DNA from: Eubacterium uniforme | GTDB lineage: Bacteria; Bacillota; Clostridia; Lachnospirales; Lachnospiraceae | Assembly (NCBI RefSeq): GCF_900167115.1 | Contig: NZ_FUXZ01000010.1 | Span: 1-64,000 of the forward strand | Reading direction: 5' to 3' | DNA length: 64,000 nucleotides | Shown here: positions 32,823-41,527 of the stretch, one piece after another | How positions within the stretch are numbered: position 1 is the first letter of the stretch | Layout of the letters: each line of letters opens with the position of its first letter | Notes under the pieces: model-generated | What the model was told of the DNA's origin: nothing | Databases searched by the model: none | What the model saw: only the letters and a program-made list of their open reading frames with translations | Position numbers and translations under genes: made by a program

Positions 32823-32894
32823 TTGATTTTATTCGTATTTGAGGTATAATAATTTTATCTAATCACGATTAGACTAATCGTGATTAGATAAAAT
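32823..32894 (+). promoter_or_regulatory. Promoter and 43-bp perfect palindrome before ATPase gene
   Basis: TTGATT (32823-32828), 16 bp, TATAAT (32845-32850). A perfect palindrome covers 32852-32894, centred on the single A at 32873, with half-site ATCTAATCACGATTAG. It occupies the transcription start region, so it is either an operator or a strong leader hairpin. Confidence 0.8.
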
Positions 32895-32917
32895 ATACAA
32901 TAATGTGGGTGATGCAT

Positions 32918-34360
32918 ATGTTTATAGGTAGAGAACAAGAATTAAATTTTTTAGAGGAAAAATATAAATCAAATAAAGGTGAATTAGTTGTTCTATACGG
33001 TAGGAGACGTGTTGGAAAAACAGAAACATTAAAGGAATTTTGTAAGGATAAATCAAATGTATTTTATTCATGCAAGGAGGTTTCTGACAGACAGCAATTA
33101 ATAAGTTTTTCAGCCAAATTATTAAAGGAAGATATACCAGCTTCCAAATATATAAATGAATTTGCTGATTGGGAAGATGCTTTTAAGGCTGTTGTTGATT
33201 TACCGTATGGGAAAGAGAAAAAACTGTTGATTATCGATGAATTTCCATATATGTGTAAGGGTAATTCTAGTATTATGTCTATATTGCAGAATCTTTGGGA
33301 TAATGTTTTGAAAAATGAAAACGTTATGATTATTGTTTGTGGCAGTTCTATGAGTTTTATTGAAAAGGAATTGTTAGCTGAAAAGAATCCTTTATATGGA
33401 AGAGCAACAGGAATCTATAAAATGGAAGCTATGTCATTTTATGATGCGATAAAATTCTTTCCAAATTATTCAGAGCGAGATAAGGTGTTAGTATATGCAA
33501 TACTTGGGGGAATTCCACATTATTTAAATCAGTTTTCATCGGATTTATCACTTGAAGATAATATAAAAAAGAATATTTTGTCAAAGGGATCTGTTTTATA
33601 TAGTGAAGTTGAATTTATGCTCAAGCAAGAACTACGAGAAACACAATTGTATAATTCAATAATTGAAGCAATTGCATATGGTAATAGCAAATTAAATGAT
33701 ATAAGCAATAAGTCATACATTAATAATGCTTCTAAGGTAAGTGTTTATTTAAAAAATTTAATTGAACTAGAAATAATAAAACGTGAGTTTTCTGTTGATG
33801 TAAAAGATAAAGAAAAAGTGAATAATAGTAGAGGCTTATATAAAATAACAGATAATTATTTCAGATTTTGGTATGCATTTGTTTTTAACAATATATCTGA
33901 ATTAGAAAGTGGAGATGTGGATGGTGTATATGAATATGTAATAAAACCGTCTTTAAATGATTTTGCAGCTCAAACTTTTGAAGATATATGCTTGGAATAT
34001 ATGCGTGCAAAACAGAGAAAGAATGAATTACCATTTAGATATAATAAAATCGGTAGGTGGTGGGGAAAACTTACTAGAATTAATGATGGAAAAAAGGAAA
34101 CGGTAGAAACTGAAATAGATATTTTAGCAACACCTCAGAAATTGAATAAATGTATAATAGGAGAATGTAAGTTTAAAAATAAAGCATTTTCTTATAAAGA
34201 ATACATGGATACAGTTTCAAAAAATTATGCAGATAGTGAGAAAACAGAAGTATATTATTTCCTATTCTCAGCAAATGGATTTGATAAAAAGATAGAAAGT
34301 GAAGCATTGAATAATAACAAAATAATACTTGTAGATATAAAGGAAATATGTAAGGGATAG
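32918..34360 (+). CDS. Archaeal-type AAA ATPase with DUF234 nuclease-like domain
   Basis: 480 residues from ATG 32918 (GGTG about 7 bp upstream; other in-frame starts from 32903). Starts with IGREQELNFLEEKY, Walker A YGRRRVGKTE, Walker B KKLLIIDEFPYM, sensor-like VCGSSMSF, then a winged helix and a C-terminal DUF234 domain with the PD-(D/E)xK-like residues EIDILATPQK and IIGECKFK. Members are widespread, mobile accessory genes of unknown role, often proposed to be toxin- or defence-related. It stands alone behind its own palindromic operator. Confidence 0.85.
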   Translation: MFIGREQELNFLEEKYKSNKGELVVLYGRRRVGKTETLKEFCKDKSNVFYSCKEVSDRQQLISFSAKLLKEDIPASKYINEFADWEDAFKAVVDLPYGKEKKLLIIDEFPYMCKGNSSIMSILQNLWDNVLKNENVMIIVCGSSMSFIEKELLAEKNPLYGRATGIYKMEAMSFYDAIKFFPNYSERDKVLVYAILGGIPHYLNQFSSDLSLEDNIKKNILSKGSVLYSEVEFMLKQELRETQLYNSIIEAIAYGNSKLNDISNKSYINNASKVSVYLKNLIELEIIKREFSVDVKDKEKVNNSRGLYKITDNYFRFWYAFVFNNISELESGDVDGVYEYVIKPSLNDFAAQTFEDICLEYMRAKQRKNELPFRYNKIGRWWGKLTRINDGKKETVETEIDILATPQKLNKCIIGECKFKNKAFSYKEYMDTVSKNYADSEKTEVYYFLFSANGFDKKIESEALNNNKIILVDIKEICKG

Positions 34361-34375
34361 GGGTGAAGATACATT

Positions 34376-34408
34376 GGCCAGTGAGTGAAAACTTGCTGGT
34401 CTTTTTTA
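34376..34408 (+). terminator. Terminator, copy 2 of a repeated sequence
   Basis: GGCCAG...CTGGTC stem and a T run. GTGAGTGAAAACTTGCTGGT is nearly identical to the copy at 32745, suggesting local duplication. Confidence 0.82.
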
Positions 34409-34434
34409 TTGTAAAAAAATAAAAAGTAATCGAT

Positions 34435-34460
34435 AAATTGCCACTAATATGGGGCAATAT
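34435..34460 (+). repeat. Small hairpin repeat, copy 2
   Basis: Same 26 bases as 32161-32187 (AAATTGCCAC...GGCAATAT). Confidence 0.65.
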
Positions 34461-34544
34461 AACGAGCGTTTAAATAATATAATTAGATTATATAAATGGT
34501 ACGGGAATTTAAGGTTTTAAGTGAATATAAGGAGGTATTAGGTT

Positions 34545-34904
34545 ATGAAAAATAGAAATGTATATAGGATTTTTACTGTTTCAGGTTTGGTTTTGATAAA
34601 AATGTTAGATACGTTGTTTAAAGTTGATAGAAAAGGAAAAAAATATGAAGAAGGTATACCAAAAACTGAGATTGATAGAGTAATAGAAAATGATGTTGAT
34701 GACTTTGTGGCTGATGAAGAATTTGGAAGGATAGATGAAGTAGGATACAAAGATTTAAACGTTAATTCTTATAAAAGAAAGTTACCAAGAGGATTTAGAA
34801 GATCAAGCAAAAAAACAAAATACGCAGAGGAAAACAATATTGAATTAGCGGATGATGAAACTTTTGTAGATGGATATACAAAATCGATAAAGATATTTAA
34901 ATAA
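34545..34904 (+). CDS. Hypothetical protein, 119 residues
   Basis: ATG 9 bp after GGAGG. A short hydrophobic N-terminus (IFTVSGLVLIKMLDTLF) may anchor it, followed by an acidic stretch and a basic segment (RKLPRGFRRSSKKTK). No family recognised. First of three small genes in the same direction with good ribosome binding sites, leading to the exported protein at 35612. Confidence 0.55.
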   Translation: MKNRNVYRIFTVSGLVLIKMLDTLFKVDRKGKKYEEGIPKTEIDRVIENDVDDFVADEEFGRIDEVGYKDLNVNSYKRKLPRGFRRSSKKTKYAEENNIELADDETFVDGYTKSIKIFK

Positions 34905-34929
34905 GATATTATAGAGAAAGGAGTATAAA

Positions 34930-35151
34930 ATGGAGAAAAAATATAGCTTTAGAATTTTGGATGAGTATGGAGGCGTTGTTTACGATTATAGTGATGATGT
35001 TGATTCAGACGATGAATTTTTTGATGATGAGGATGAAGCAATGGAGTGTGCGGAAGATAGACTTGGTGCGATGAGGCTTGGGTATGAAATTTCTTCGGAT
35101 TTTCAAGATGAGGATAATAATGAATATGAAATAGAGATTGATGAAGTATAA
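34930..35151 (+). CDS. Small acidic hypothetical protein
   Basis: 73 residues, strongly acidic (DDVDSDDEFFDDEDEAMECA and an acidic C-terminus). ATG after AAAGGAG, 25 bp beyond the previous gene. No family recognised; acidity might serve as DNA mimic or calcium binder, which is speculation. Confidence 0.6.
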   Translation: MEKKYSFRILDEYGGVVYDYSDDVDSDDEFFDDEDEAMECAEDRLGAMRLGYEISSDFQDEDNNEYEIEIDEV

Positions 35152-35181
35152 GGATAATTTACTAAGAAAGGAATAGAATGT

Positions 35182-35580
35182 ATGGGAGAAGGAATTGTAA
35201 AATTTTTACAAGATACTTGTAATGAAGTACGTAATAAGCATGATTTTGAGATTATGATGCGAGAGCAAGAGTTAGGTATTCATATATTAATAAAAGCTCT
35301 TATTTTTAATAAAATTAAGGATGAGCGAATTATACAAACAGTGCAAAAGTATTATGATTTAAAAAGAAGCGAAGTAGAAATAAAAATACAGTATGTTAAG
35401 AACGTTGATATTAAAGTAGATGAATTAGTTCAATTCATGAATGAAAATCTAGATTTTACTATAGAAGAAGCTTGGAAGTGGGTTTGGGTTAATAAAATAG
35501 ATGAGAAAATTAATGACAACAAATCATTTTCACAGCTGTCTAGTAAAGCATTGTGGGAACAGCTTAATAAATGGCCATAA
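35182..35580 (+). CDS. Hypothetical protein, 132 residues
   Basis: ATG 35182 with GAAAGGAAT upstream. Predicted mainly helical and soluble (EQELGIHILIKALIFNKIKD); ends with a Trp-rich helix EEAWKWVWVNK. No family recognised. Same direction and tight spacing as its neighbours. Confidence 0.55.
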   Translation: MGEGIVKFLQDTCNEVRNKHDFEIMMREQELGIHILIKALIFNKIKDERIIQTVQKYYDLKRSEVEIKIQYVKNVDIKVDELVQFMNENLDFTIEEAWKWVWVNKIDEKINDNKSFSQLSSKALWEQLNKWP

Positions 35581-35611
35581 AAATATAATGATAGGAAGGT
35601 AGTAGGTAATT

Positions 35612-38122
35612 ATGATAAGAAAAAGTTTAGCTATAGTTATGTCGTTATTTTTAACCAGTTCGATAATTAATATGAATGAAATTAATTCAGTTTGTGCGAA
35701 TGAAAAAGATTATGAAATAAATAATCCTAGGGTTAAATATTTAGAAAGAGAAATAGTCACATTTGGTAACTTTTATCAAGAGGATACAGATGGAAATGGT
35801 GTGGTAAATAGTGTAGATAAAAAAACACCAATAAAATGGCAAGTTTTATCCGAAAATAATGGAGAACTATTTTTATTATCAGATGTCATTTTGACAAATT
35901 ATCAATATAATAATGTTGGAGTTAAAGATGATAATGGCCAGATAAGCTATGCATGTGATTGGAGTACATCAGGTGTAAGAAAGTGGTTAAATTCAACATT
36001 TTGGAATGAAGCATTTTCTAATGATGAAAAATGGGAAATTAGCAATAGCAGTGTAATAACTTATAATACATCAACTTCATCATTAACATATGATAGAATT
36101 TTTCTACCTTCTAATGATGAAATGGTTTCGTATGGATTCGATAGGGATTATAATTCCTATGATTATGCAAGGGTATGTAACATATCTCGGTATGCTGAAG
36201 GATATAATTACGCAAGTAGATATATGTTGCGTACAACAGGAAGTACTAAAGAAGAGTGTATGTGTGTGAGTTCGGCAAATGGTAAAGTAAATGTTGTTGG
36301 AGTAAAAAATAATACTTATATTGGCATAAGACCTGCTATGAAAATTAAAAGAGAATATGTGAATAGTGTAGAGGTTAGAAAGATAAAAACAATCGATGCA
36401 GAATATGATTCAGTTTCTTTAGGAAGATATAGTGGGGAAAAAATAAAATGGAGAGTATTAAGCCGAGATAATAATGATGTGTTTTTATTAGCAGAAAATA
36501 TTTTTACACTAAAAAAATATAATGATGAAGTAATATCTAGTACATGGGAAGAGTGTTCGCTTCGAAAATGGTTAAATGAAGAACTATATAATGAAATATT
36601 TGATGAAAATGAAAAAAAGATTATAAAAGAAACGTACGTTGAAAATAAAGATAATCCTACGTCTGGAGTATGGGGAGGATATGATACATATGATAAAATG
36701 TTTTTGTTGTCGTTAGAAGATTTGAAAGAAGCAAAATATGGATTTTGGGGGAATGATTATGATTTAGTAACAAGGATTGGATACAATTCAGAAGGTTCTG
36801 CTTCAAATTGGTGGTTAAGGTCTCCTTCAAATGCTGTTACGACTGCATGTATGGTAGATAAGAATGGTCGTATATCAAGTGCTGCGGTTAGTTCAAACTT
36901 CGGTATACGCCCGGCTATCCATATTGATTTAAAAGACGCGGAATTAGTGTTAACAGAAGATGAAGATGTTGATACAGTAATTGATATGATAGATGGTTTA
37001 CCATTAGTTGAAGAAGTTAAATTATCTGATAAGAAAGAAATTGATGAATGTATAGAAATGTTTGAAAGTTTATCGCCAAAACAAAAAGAAAAGATTTCTA
37101 AAGAATTATATGCTAAATATTCTGTTTTGAGAATTGCCATCAGTTATTTAGAGAGTATAAATCAATTAGAAGAAGAAATAAGTAATAAAAGTAATCTTCT
37201 AACAGAGGCTCAGGAATTGGTAGAGCAATTAAATACTCAGATTCAGGAATTACAAAGTGAAAAGGAAAGTAATACAAGTTTAATTAATCAGCTTAAAAAG
37301 GACAAAAAGGATTTAGAAGACGAGATCGAAGAATTAAATAATAGTGTTGAATCTCTTGAGAAAGAAAAGAAACAGATAGAAGACGATAAAAATAAAATTA
37401 TTAAGTCTAAAGATGATTTGATTGATGTATTGACAAGTAATAACGAAAGTTTAAATGATTTATTGAAACAGGCAAATGAACAAAAGAATGCATATAGTAG
37501 TGAATTAGATTCAATGAAAGAACAGAATAAGAAAATGAGTGAAACTATATCATCGTTACAGTCAGATTTGTCTAAAATCAGTAATAAAAAGACTGAACTT
37601 GAATCTACAGTTGCAAATTTAGAAAAACAATTAAAAGATAATAAGAATAATGCTAGTGTTGATATTAAATTGAAAGCTGGAGATGTAGTTGTTGATAATA
37701 TTTCAAAAGTAAAATATAAGATTCTGAAAATGGGTACTGATAATGCTATGGGATCAGTTGAATTTGTAGCTCCGTTGAATGCAAATAATTCTAAGTTTAT
37801 TGTACCTTCAACAATAACAAATAAAGGAATTACTTATGAAGTGATTCAGATTGTAGATGGTGCATTTAAGGATAATAAAAAATTAAAGAATGTTGTTATT
37901 TCTGAAGGCATTAAGAAAATTGGTAAAGAATCATTTGCTGGTTGTAAGAAATTAAGAAAGATTACAATTAATACAACTGTTCTTAAAAAGGTAGGTAAGA
38001 ATGCATTCAAAGGAATACATAAGAAATGTGTTATAAAGGTACCTTCTAATAAATTTAAGAATTATAAGAAGAAATTTAATAAAAAAGGACAGAGTAAGAA
38101 AGTAAAGATTAAGAAAATATAA
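35612..38122 (+). CDS. Exported protein: two DUF6273 domains, coiled coil, LRR_5 C-terminus
   Basis: 836 residues. Signal peptide about 1-29. Two DUF6273-type repeats, about 50-250 (IKWQVLSENNGELFLLSDVI ... YIGIRPAMKI) and 265-445 (IKWRVLSRDNNDVFLLAENI ... FGIRPAIHID); the first includes a dockerin/EF-hand-like DTDGNGVVNSVD loop. Residues about 505-680 are a long coiled coil (EKESNTSLINQLKKDKKDLE and similar heptads). The end is a Lys-rich BspA-type leucine-rich repeat shared with 21548 and 61946. Likely a surface stalk displaying sugar- or protein-binding heads. Precise role unknown. Confidence 0.75.
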   Translation: MIRKSLAIVMSLFLTSSIINMNEINSVCANEKDYEINNPRVKYLEREIVTFGNFYQEDTDGNGVVNSVDKKTPIKWQVLSENNGELFLLSDVILTNYQYNNVGVKDDNGQISYACDWSTSGVRKWLNSTFWNEAFSNDEKWEISNSSVITYNTSTSSLTYDRIFLPSNDEMVSYGFDRDYNSYDYARVCNISRYAEGYNYASRYMLRTTGSTKEECMCVSSANGKVNVVGVKNNTYIGIRPAMKIKREYVNSVEVRKIKTIDAEYDSVSLGRYSGEKIKWRVLSRDNNDVFLLAENIFTLKKYNDEVISSTWEECSLRKWLNEELYNEIFDENEKKIIKETYVENKDNPTSGVWGGYDTYDKMFLLSLEDLKEAKYGFWGNDYDLVTRIGYNSEGSASNWWLRSPSNAVTTACMVDKNGRISSAAVSSNFGIRPAIHIDLKDAELVLTEDEDVDTVIDMIDGLPLVEEVKLSDKKEIDECIEMFESLSPKQKEKISKELYAKYSVLRIAISYLESINQLEEEISNKSNLLTEAQELVEQLNTQIQELQSEKESNTSLINQLKKDKKDLEDEIEELNNSVESLEKEKKQIEDDKNKIIKSKDDLIDVLTSNNESLNDLLKQANEQKNAYSSELDSMKEQNKKMSETISSLQSDLSKISNKKTELESTVANLEKQLKDNKNNASVDIKLKAGDVVVDNISKVKYKILKMGTDNAMGSVEFVAPLNANNSKFIVPSTITNKGITYEVIQIVDGAFKDNKKLKNVVISEGIKKIGKESFAGCKKLRKITINTTVLKKVGKNAFKGIHKKCVIKVPSNKFKNYKKKFNKKGQSKKVKIKKI

Positions 38123-38139
38123 TATGAGTGGATAATTTA

Positions 38140-38189
38140 AAAAGTCCTATGGATTTTGCAGTAGAATCTGCAAAAGTCATAGGACTTTT
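38140..38189 (+). repeat. Palindromic hairpin with a third half-site downstream
   Basis: AAAAGTCCTATG...CATAGGACTTTT outer arms and TTTTGCA/TGCAAAA inner arms. The left half (AGTCCTATGGATTTTG) recurs inverted at 38235-38251, on the other side of the promoter at 38200-38229. It can serve as terminator of the previous gene and as an operator pair for the next. Confidence 0.75.
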
Positions 38190-38199
38190 GCAATTATTC

Positions 38200-38229
38200 T
38201 TGCAAAAATGGCACGACTTTTGATATAAT
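38200..38229 (+). promoter_or_regulatory. Promoter of the AAA_14 ATPase gene
   Basis: TTGCAA (38200-38205), 18 bp, extended -10 TGATATAAT (TATAAT 38224-38229). It is bracketed by AGTCCTATGGATTTTG repeats, as expected of a repressible promoter. Confidence 0.65.
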
Positions 38230-38271
38230 AACTACAAAATCCATAGGACTTTTTTGGAAAGAGAGGATTAT

Positions 38272-39588
38272 ATGTATAGAGAAATCACTAAGGATTTGTT
38301 GAAATGGAAGGATAAATCACGAAGAAAACCGTTATTATTAACTGGTGTAAGACAGTGTGGTAAAACATATATAGTTGAGGAATTTGCTAAGGAGAATTTT
38401 GATAAGTATGTTTATGTTAATTTTGAGGGTAATGAAAAGTTAGCATCAATATTTGATTATGATTTAGACGTAGCACGTATAATTAAAGAATTAGAGTTGT
38501 ATTTTAAAATAAAAATAGAGTCAGGGAAAACATTAGTGTTTTTTGATGAAATACAGGAATGTCCGAGGGCAATTACTTCATTAAAGTATTTTTGTGAGAA
38601 TATGAGAGAACTTCATGTGGTTTGTGCAGGTTCTTTATTAGGTGTTGCATTAAAAAGTGAAAACATTTCTTTCCCAGTTGGAAAGGTAAATAGAATGCAA
38701 TTATATCCTATGAGTTTTAAGGAATTTATTATAGCAAATGGACGTGAAGATTTAATTGAAACATTTGATAATTGGCCATCGGATAGGGTGATTCCTGAGT
38801 TATATTCAGAATCGATGCAAAAACTTTTGAAGGATTATTATATTGTTGGTGGCATGCCTGAAGTTGTGAAAACCTGGATTGAAACAAAGAATATTGAGGA
38901 TGTAGAAGAGATTCAGAAGGAAATTTTAGAGGATTATGCTGATGATTTTTCAAAGCACGCACCAATAAGTGAGGTTCCTAAGATTAGATGGATATGGGAT
39001 TCTATTCCTGTTCAATTAGCAAAAGAAAATAATAAGTTTGTATTTTCACATGTAAAAGAAGGAAAGAGATCTGCTGATTTAGAGGATGCTTTGCAGTGGT
39101 TAGATGATGCAGGTTTAATTAAAAGATTATATATTGTTGAAAAACCAGAGGTCCCACTTGCAGGATTTGCTGATAAAACATATTTTAAAGTATATATGTC
39201 GGATGTAGGATTGTTAAGGGCAAAATCAAAAATAGATGCTAATACTATAATTGAAGAAAAGGATTTGTATATAAGATATAAGGGAGCATTTGCTGAAAAT
39301 TATGTTTTAAATGAGTTACGAGCAAATGCTATTGAACCATTTTTCTGGAGATCAGGGAACACAGCAGAAATAGATTTTGTTTATGAATCTGAAGGTGAGA
39401 TTGTTCCGGTTGAAGTTAAAGCGGCAGATAATACTCAAGCAAAGAGTTATAGACAGTTTTGTAAAAAGTATAAGGTAGGATTGGGCTTTAAGTTATCTAC
39501 TAAAAATATAGCTGAAAATATGTGTGAACAAACTAAAACATATAGTTTGCCATTGTATTTAGCTTGGAATATGGATAACTATAAATAA
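38272..39588 (+). CDS. AAA_14/DUF4143 ATPase
   Basis: 438 residues from ATG 38272 (GAGAGG upstream; in-frame TTG 38254 less likely). Walker A LLTGVRQCGKTY, Walker B TLVFFDEIQECP, arginine-finger region VCAGSLLGVAL, then DUF4143 with AFAENYVLNEL and the nuclease-like FWRSGNTAEIDFVYE and VPVEVKA residues. A widely mobile accessory ATPase of unknown role. It is followed 20 bp later by a helix-turn-helix gene. Confidence 0.88.
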   Translation: MYREITKDLLKWKDKSRRKPLLLTGVRQCGKTYIVEEFAKENFDKYVYVNFEGNEKLASIFDYDLDVARIIKELELYFKIKIESGKTLVFFDEIQECPRAITSLKYFCENMRELHVVCAGSLLGVALKSENISFPVGKVNRMQLYPMSFKEFIIANGREDLIETFDNWPSDRVIPELYSESMQKLLKDYYIVGGMPEVVKTWIETKNIEDVEEIQKEILEDYADDFSKHAPISEVPKIRWIWDSIPVQLAKENNKFVFSHVKEGKRSADLEDALQWLDDAGLIKRLYIVEKPEVPLAGFADKTYFKVYMSDVGLLRAKSKIDANTIIEEKDLYIRYKGAFAENYVLNELRANAIEPFFWRSGNTAEIDFVYESEGEIVPVEVKAADNTQAKSYRQFCKKYKVGLGFKLSTKNIAENMCEQTKTYSLPLYLAWNMDNYK

Positions 39589-39607
39589 CAAAAAGTGAGG
39601 TGTGGCT

Positions 39608-40105
39608 ATGAACGAAAAAGAGACTAAGGATTTAGAAGATTTTTTGAGTAATCCAAATGAAAGCTTTGAGACTTTCAAGAAGAAGTTTGAAATTGATGAT
39701 GAACTTGAACCGTTCCATGTGTATGCCTCAGAGGTTATAGCAAGGAAAAGGGCAAAGGCAAAAGAAGAGGGAAAGAATTACAGGTTTTATAATAGTAATC
39801 AGATTTTTATTAGAGCGAATATTAAGGAAAGATATGGATATAAACTTCTTGAAAGAAAGGATCAACTCGGGAATAAGAGAGACATAGTATTTAGGATTGC
39901 TTATGCGGCTGGTTTTTCGGTGCAGGAGGTTAACAGAGCACTTAAGTGTGCAGGATTTAGTCCTTTATATATTAAAGATAAGAGAGATGCTTTTTTATAC
40001 TATTGTTTTAAAACAAGGATAAATAGTTTTGATGTTGATGATCTTGATGAGAAGTTGATAGAGAATGGATTTGCTCCATTAGATACTGTTGGAAAAGATA
40101 TGTAA
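39608..40105 (+). CDS. Helix-turn-helix protein (XRE-like), ATPase-associated
   Basis: 165 residues from ATG 39608, 7 bp after GAGG. Paralogue of 32291: RANIKERYGYKLLER, NKRDIVFRIAYAAGFS and KRDAFLYYCFK align with it. Probably the DNA-binding regulator of this ATPase unit and a candidate to bind the AGTCCTATGG repeats upstream. Confidence 0.7.
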   Translation: MNEKETKDLEDFLSNPNESFETFKKKFEIDDELEPFHVYASEVIARKRAKAKEEGKNYRFYNSNQIFIRANIKERYGYKLLERKDQLGNKRDIVFRIAYAAGFSVQEVNRALKCAGFSPLYIKDKRDAFLYYCFKTRINSFDVDDLDEKLIENGFAPLDTVGKDM

Positions 40106-40133
40106 AACTGGCCTTAATAGGTCAGTTTTTTTA
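40104..40133 (+). terminator. Intrinsic terminator
   Basis: AAACTGGCCT / AGGTCAGTTT stem with TTAAT loop (one mismatch) and a T run. It overlaps the stop codon. Confidence 0.8.
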
Positions 40134-40175
40134 TTGTGAAAAAATTTTTAAATTTTTAAATTTTTTTTGGAAAAT

Positions 40176-40203
40176 GTCCGGAAAAGTATTTTTAAAACGT
40201 ATA
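40176..40203 (+). promoter_or_regulatory. ECF-type promoter copy before an orphan anti-sigma fragment
   Basis: -35 GTCCGG (40176-40181), 16 bp, -10 CGTATA (40198-40203), then TGAAAAAGATAAATAACGCG. It is almost identical over about 70 bp to the promoter at 40910, so this is a duplicated promoter. Confidence 0.75.
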
Positions 40204-40290
40204 GTTAGTGAAAAAGATAAATAACGCGTGTTTATTTTTGAACTTAAAAAAATATAAAAATATAATTATGTATGATAAGGAGAAATAAAA

Positions 40291-40788
40291 ATGATGAATA
40301 AAATGATTAATAAGAACGAAAGAATGGGAAGAGTATTTAGATATGTTGGAGTTACAGCATTTGCTGTAGTTGCTATGGGTGTATTTGTTAGTGGAGCAGC
40401 TAATCATAAGGGCAATAAGCCTGTTAAGGAAGTTGTTACTATTACATCTGAAAAGGTGACAGATATGGTAGAGACAACAACAGAAGAAGTAAAGACTGAT
40501 GATGTTAAGTACACATACATTTTTGAACATGTAAGTGATGAAAACGGTCCAGAACGTGAACCATTTGAAATTGGTAAAGCTACATTTAAGATTAAAGCTG
40601 GTTTCAATGATGATTATGTATATGTTAAAGGAGAGAATAGTAAAAAGTTTAAGAAGGTATGTTACTGCAGAGATGATGTTTATAGTGATGGAGAATTTGT
40701 ATATTACATTACTTACGATGAAAACGATAATGAAGTAGCAATGAGATATGATATTGAAAATGATAAACATGAAGAAGTAGACAGATAA
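40291..40788 (+). pseudogene. Orphan truncated anti-sigma-like protein
   Basis: 165 residues beginning MMNKMINKNERMGRVFRYVG, which matches residue 66 onward of the protein at 41514, so the sigma gene and the anti-sigma cytoplasmic domain are missing. It keeps the membrane span (about 12-32), a Thr-rich linker and the first two propeller-like strands (DVYSDGEFVYYITYDE), then ends prematurely. ATG follows AAGGAG, so the remnant could still be translated from the promoter at 40176. Confidence 0.75.
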
Positions 40789-40909
40789 AAAGAGGATAAG
40801 TAAATGCATGAAAATGCCCGAAAAACTAGCCTTGATAATGCTATTTTTTTGTGATAGACTACGACGAGAAAAATGAAAAAAATAAAAAATAAAAAATTTT
40901 CTAAAAAAT

Positions 40910-40937
40910 GTCCGGAATAGTATTTTTAAAACGTATA
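40910..40937 (+). promoter_or_regulatory. ECF-type promoter of sigma cassette 5
   Basis: -35 GTCCGG (40910-40915), 16 bp, -10 CGTATA (40932-40937), then TGAAAAAGATAAATGGCGCGC. GTCCGG is unique to this cassette and its duplicate, as is the sigma recognition helix. Confidence 0.77.
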
Positions 40938-40999
40938 GTTAGTGAAAAAGATAAATGGCGCGCATTTATTTTAGAAAATGCAAAGGAGTATAATTACTT

Positions 41000-41527
41000 A
41001 TGGAGAAATTTGTAAGAGAAGTTTCAGATGTTGAAGAAACTATTGAAAAGTATTCAGATCTGATATACAGAACCAGTTTTCTGATATTGAAGAACAAAGC
41101 TGATGTGGACGATGTTGTACAGGAAACATTTTATAAATATATGACAACGGATATGGATTTTGGAAATGAAAATCACAAGAGAGCCTGGTTGATTACGGTT
41201 TCTCAAAATAAGTGTAAAGATCTTTTAAGATCGCAAAAGATACGTTCTTATGTTACATATGATGAGATTGAAGAAAGATACTCAGATGATGAAGATGTTG
41301 AAAAGAAGGATATAGAAGAATATGTAGAATTAGCAAATTTAAGTTATAAGAACAAAAGTGTTTTCATGCTATATTATTTTGAAGAGTATTCAATTGAAGA
41401 GGTTGCAAATATTTTAGGAATATCAGTTTCAGCAACAGAGAAAAGATTACAAAGAGCACGTGAAAAAGTTAAGAGGGCCTACGAAAAAAATAGTAAAGGA
41501 GGAGAAAAGAGCTATGAAGTACGATAA
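41000..41527 (+). CDS. ECF sigma factor (cassette 5)
   Basis: 175 residues with region 2 (YSDLIYRTSFLILKNKADVD, DVVQETFYKYM), linker HKRAWLITVSQNKCKD and region 4 helix VSATEKRLQRARE. A member of the KRLQR sub-lineage but with Thr-Glu in place of Val-Lys, paralleling the unique GTCCGG -35. AAAGGAG lies 11 bp before the ATG. The gene overlaps the next by 14 bp. Confidence 0.93.
   Translation: MEKFVREVSDVEETIEKYSDLIYRTSFLILKNKADVDDVVQETFYKYMTTDMDFGNENHKRAWLITVSQNKCKDLLRSQKIRSYVTYDEIEERYSDDEDVEKKDIEEYVELANLSYKNKSVFMLYYFEEYSIEEVANILGISVSATEKRLQRAREKVKRAYEKNSKGGEKSYEVR

Noticed and set aside
40192-40809. Minus-strand 205-residue ORF
   Set aside because: It runs across an ECF-type promoter and the antisense of the sensor fragment at 40291; composition is Phe/Ile/Cys-rich as expected of a shadow.
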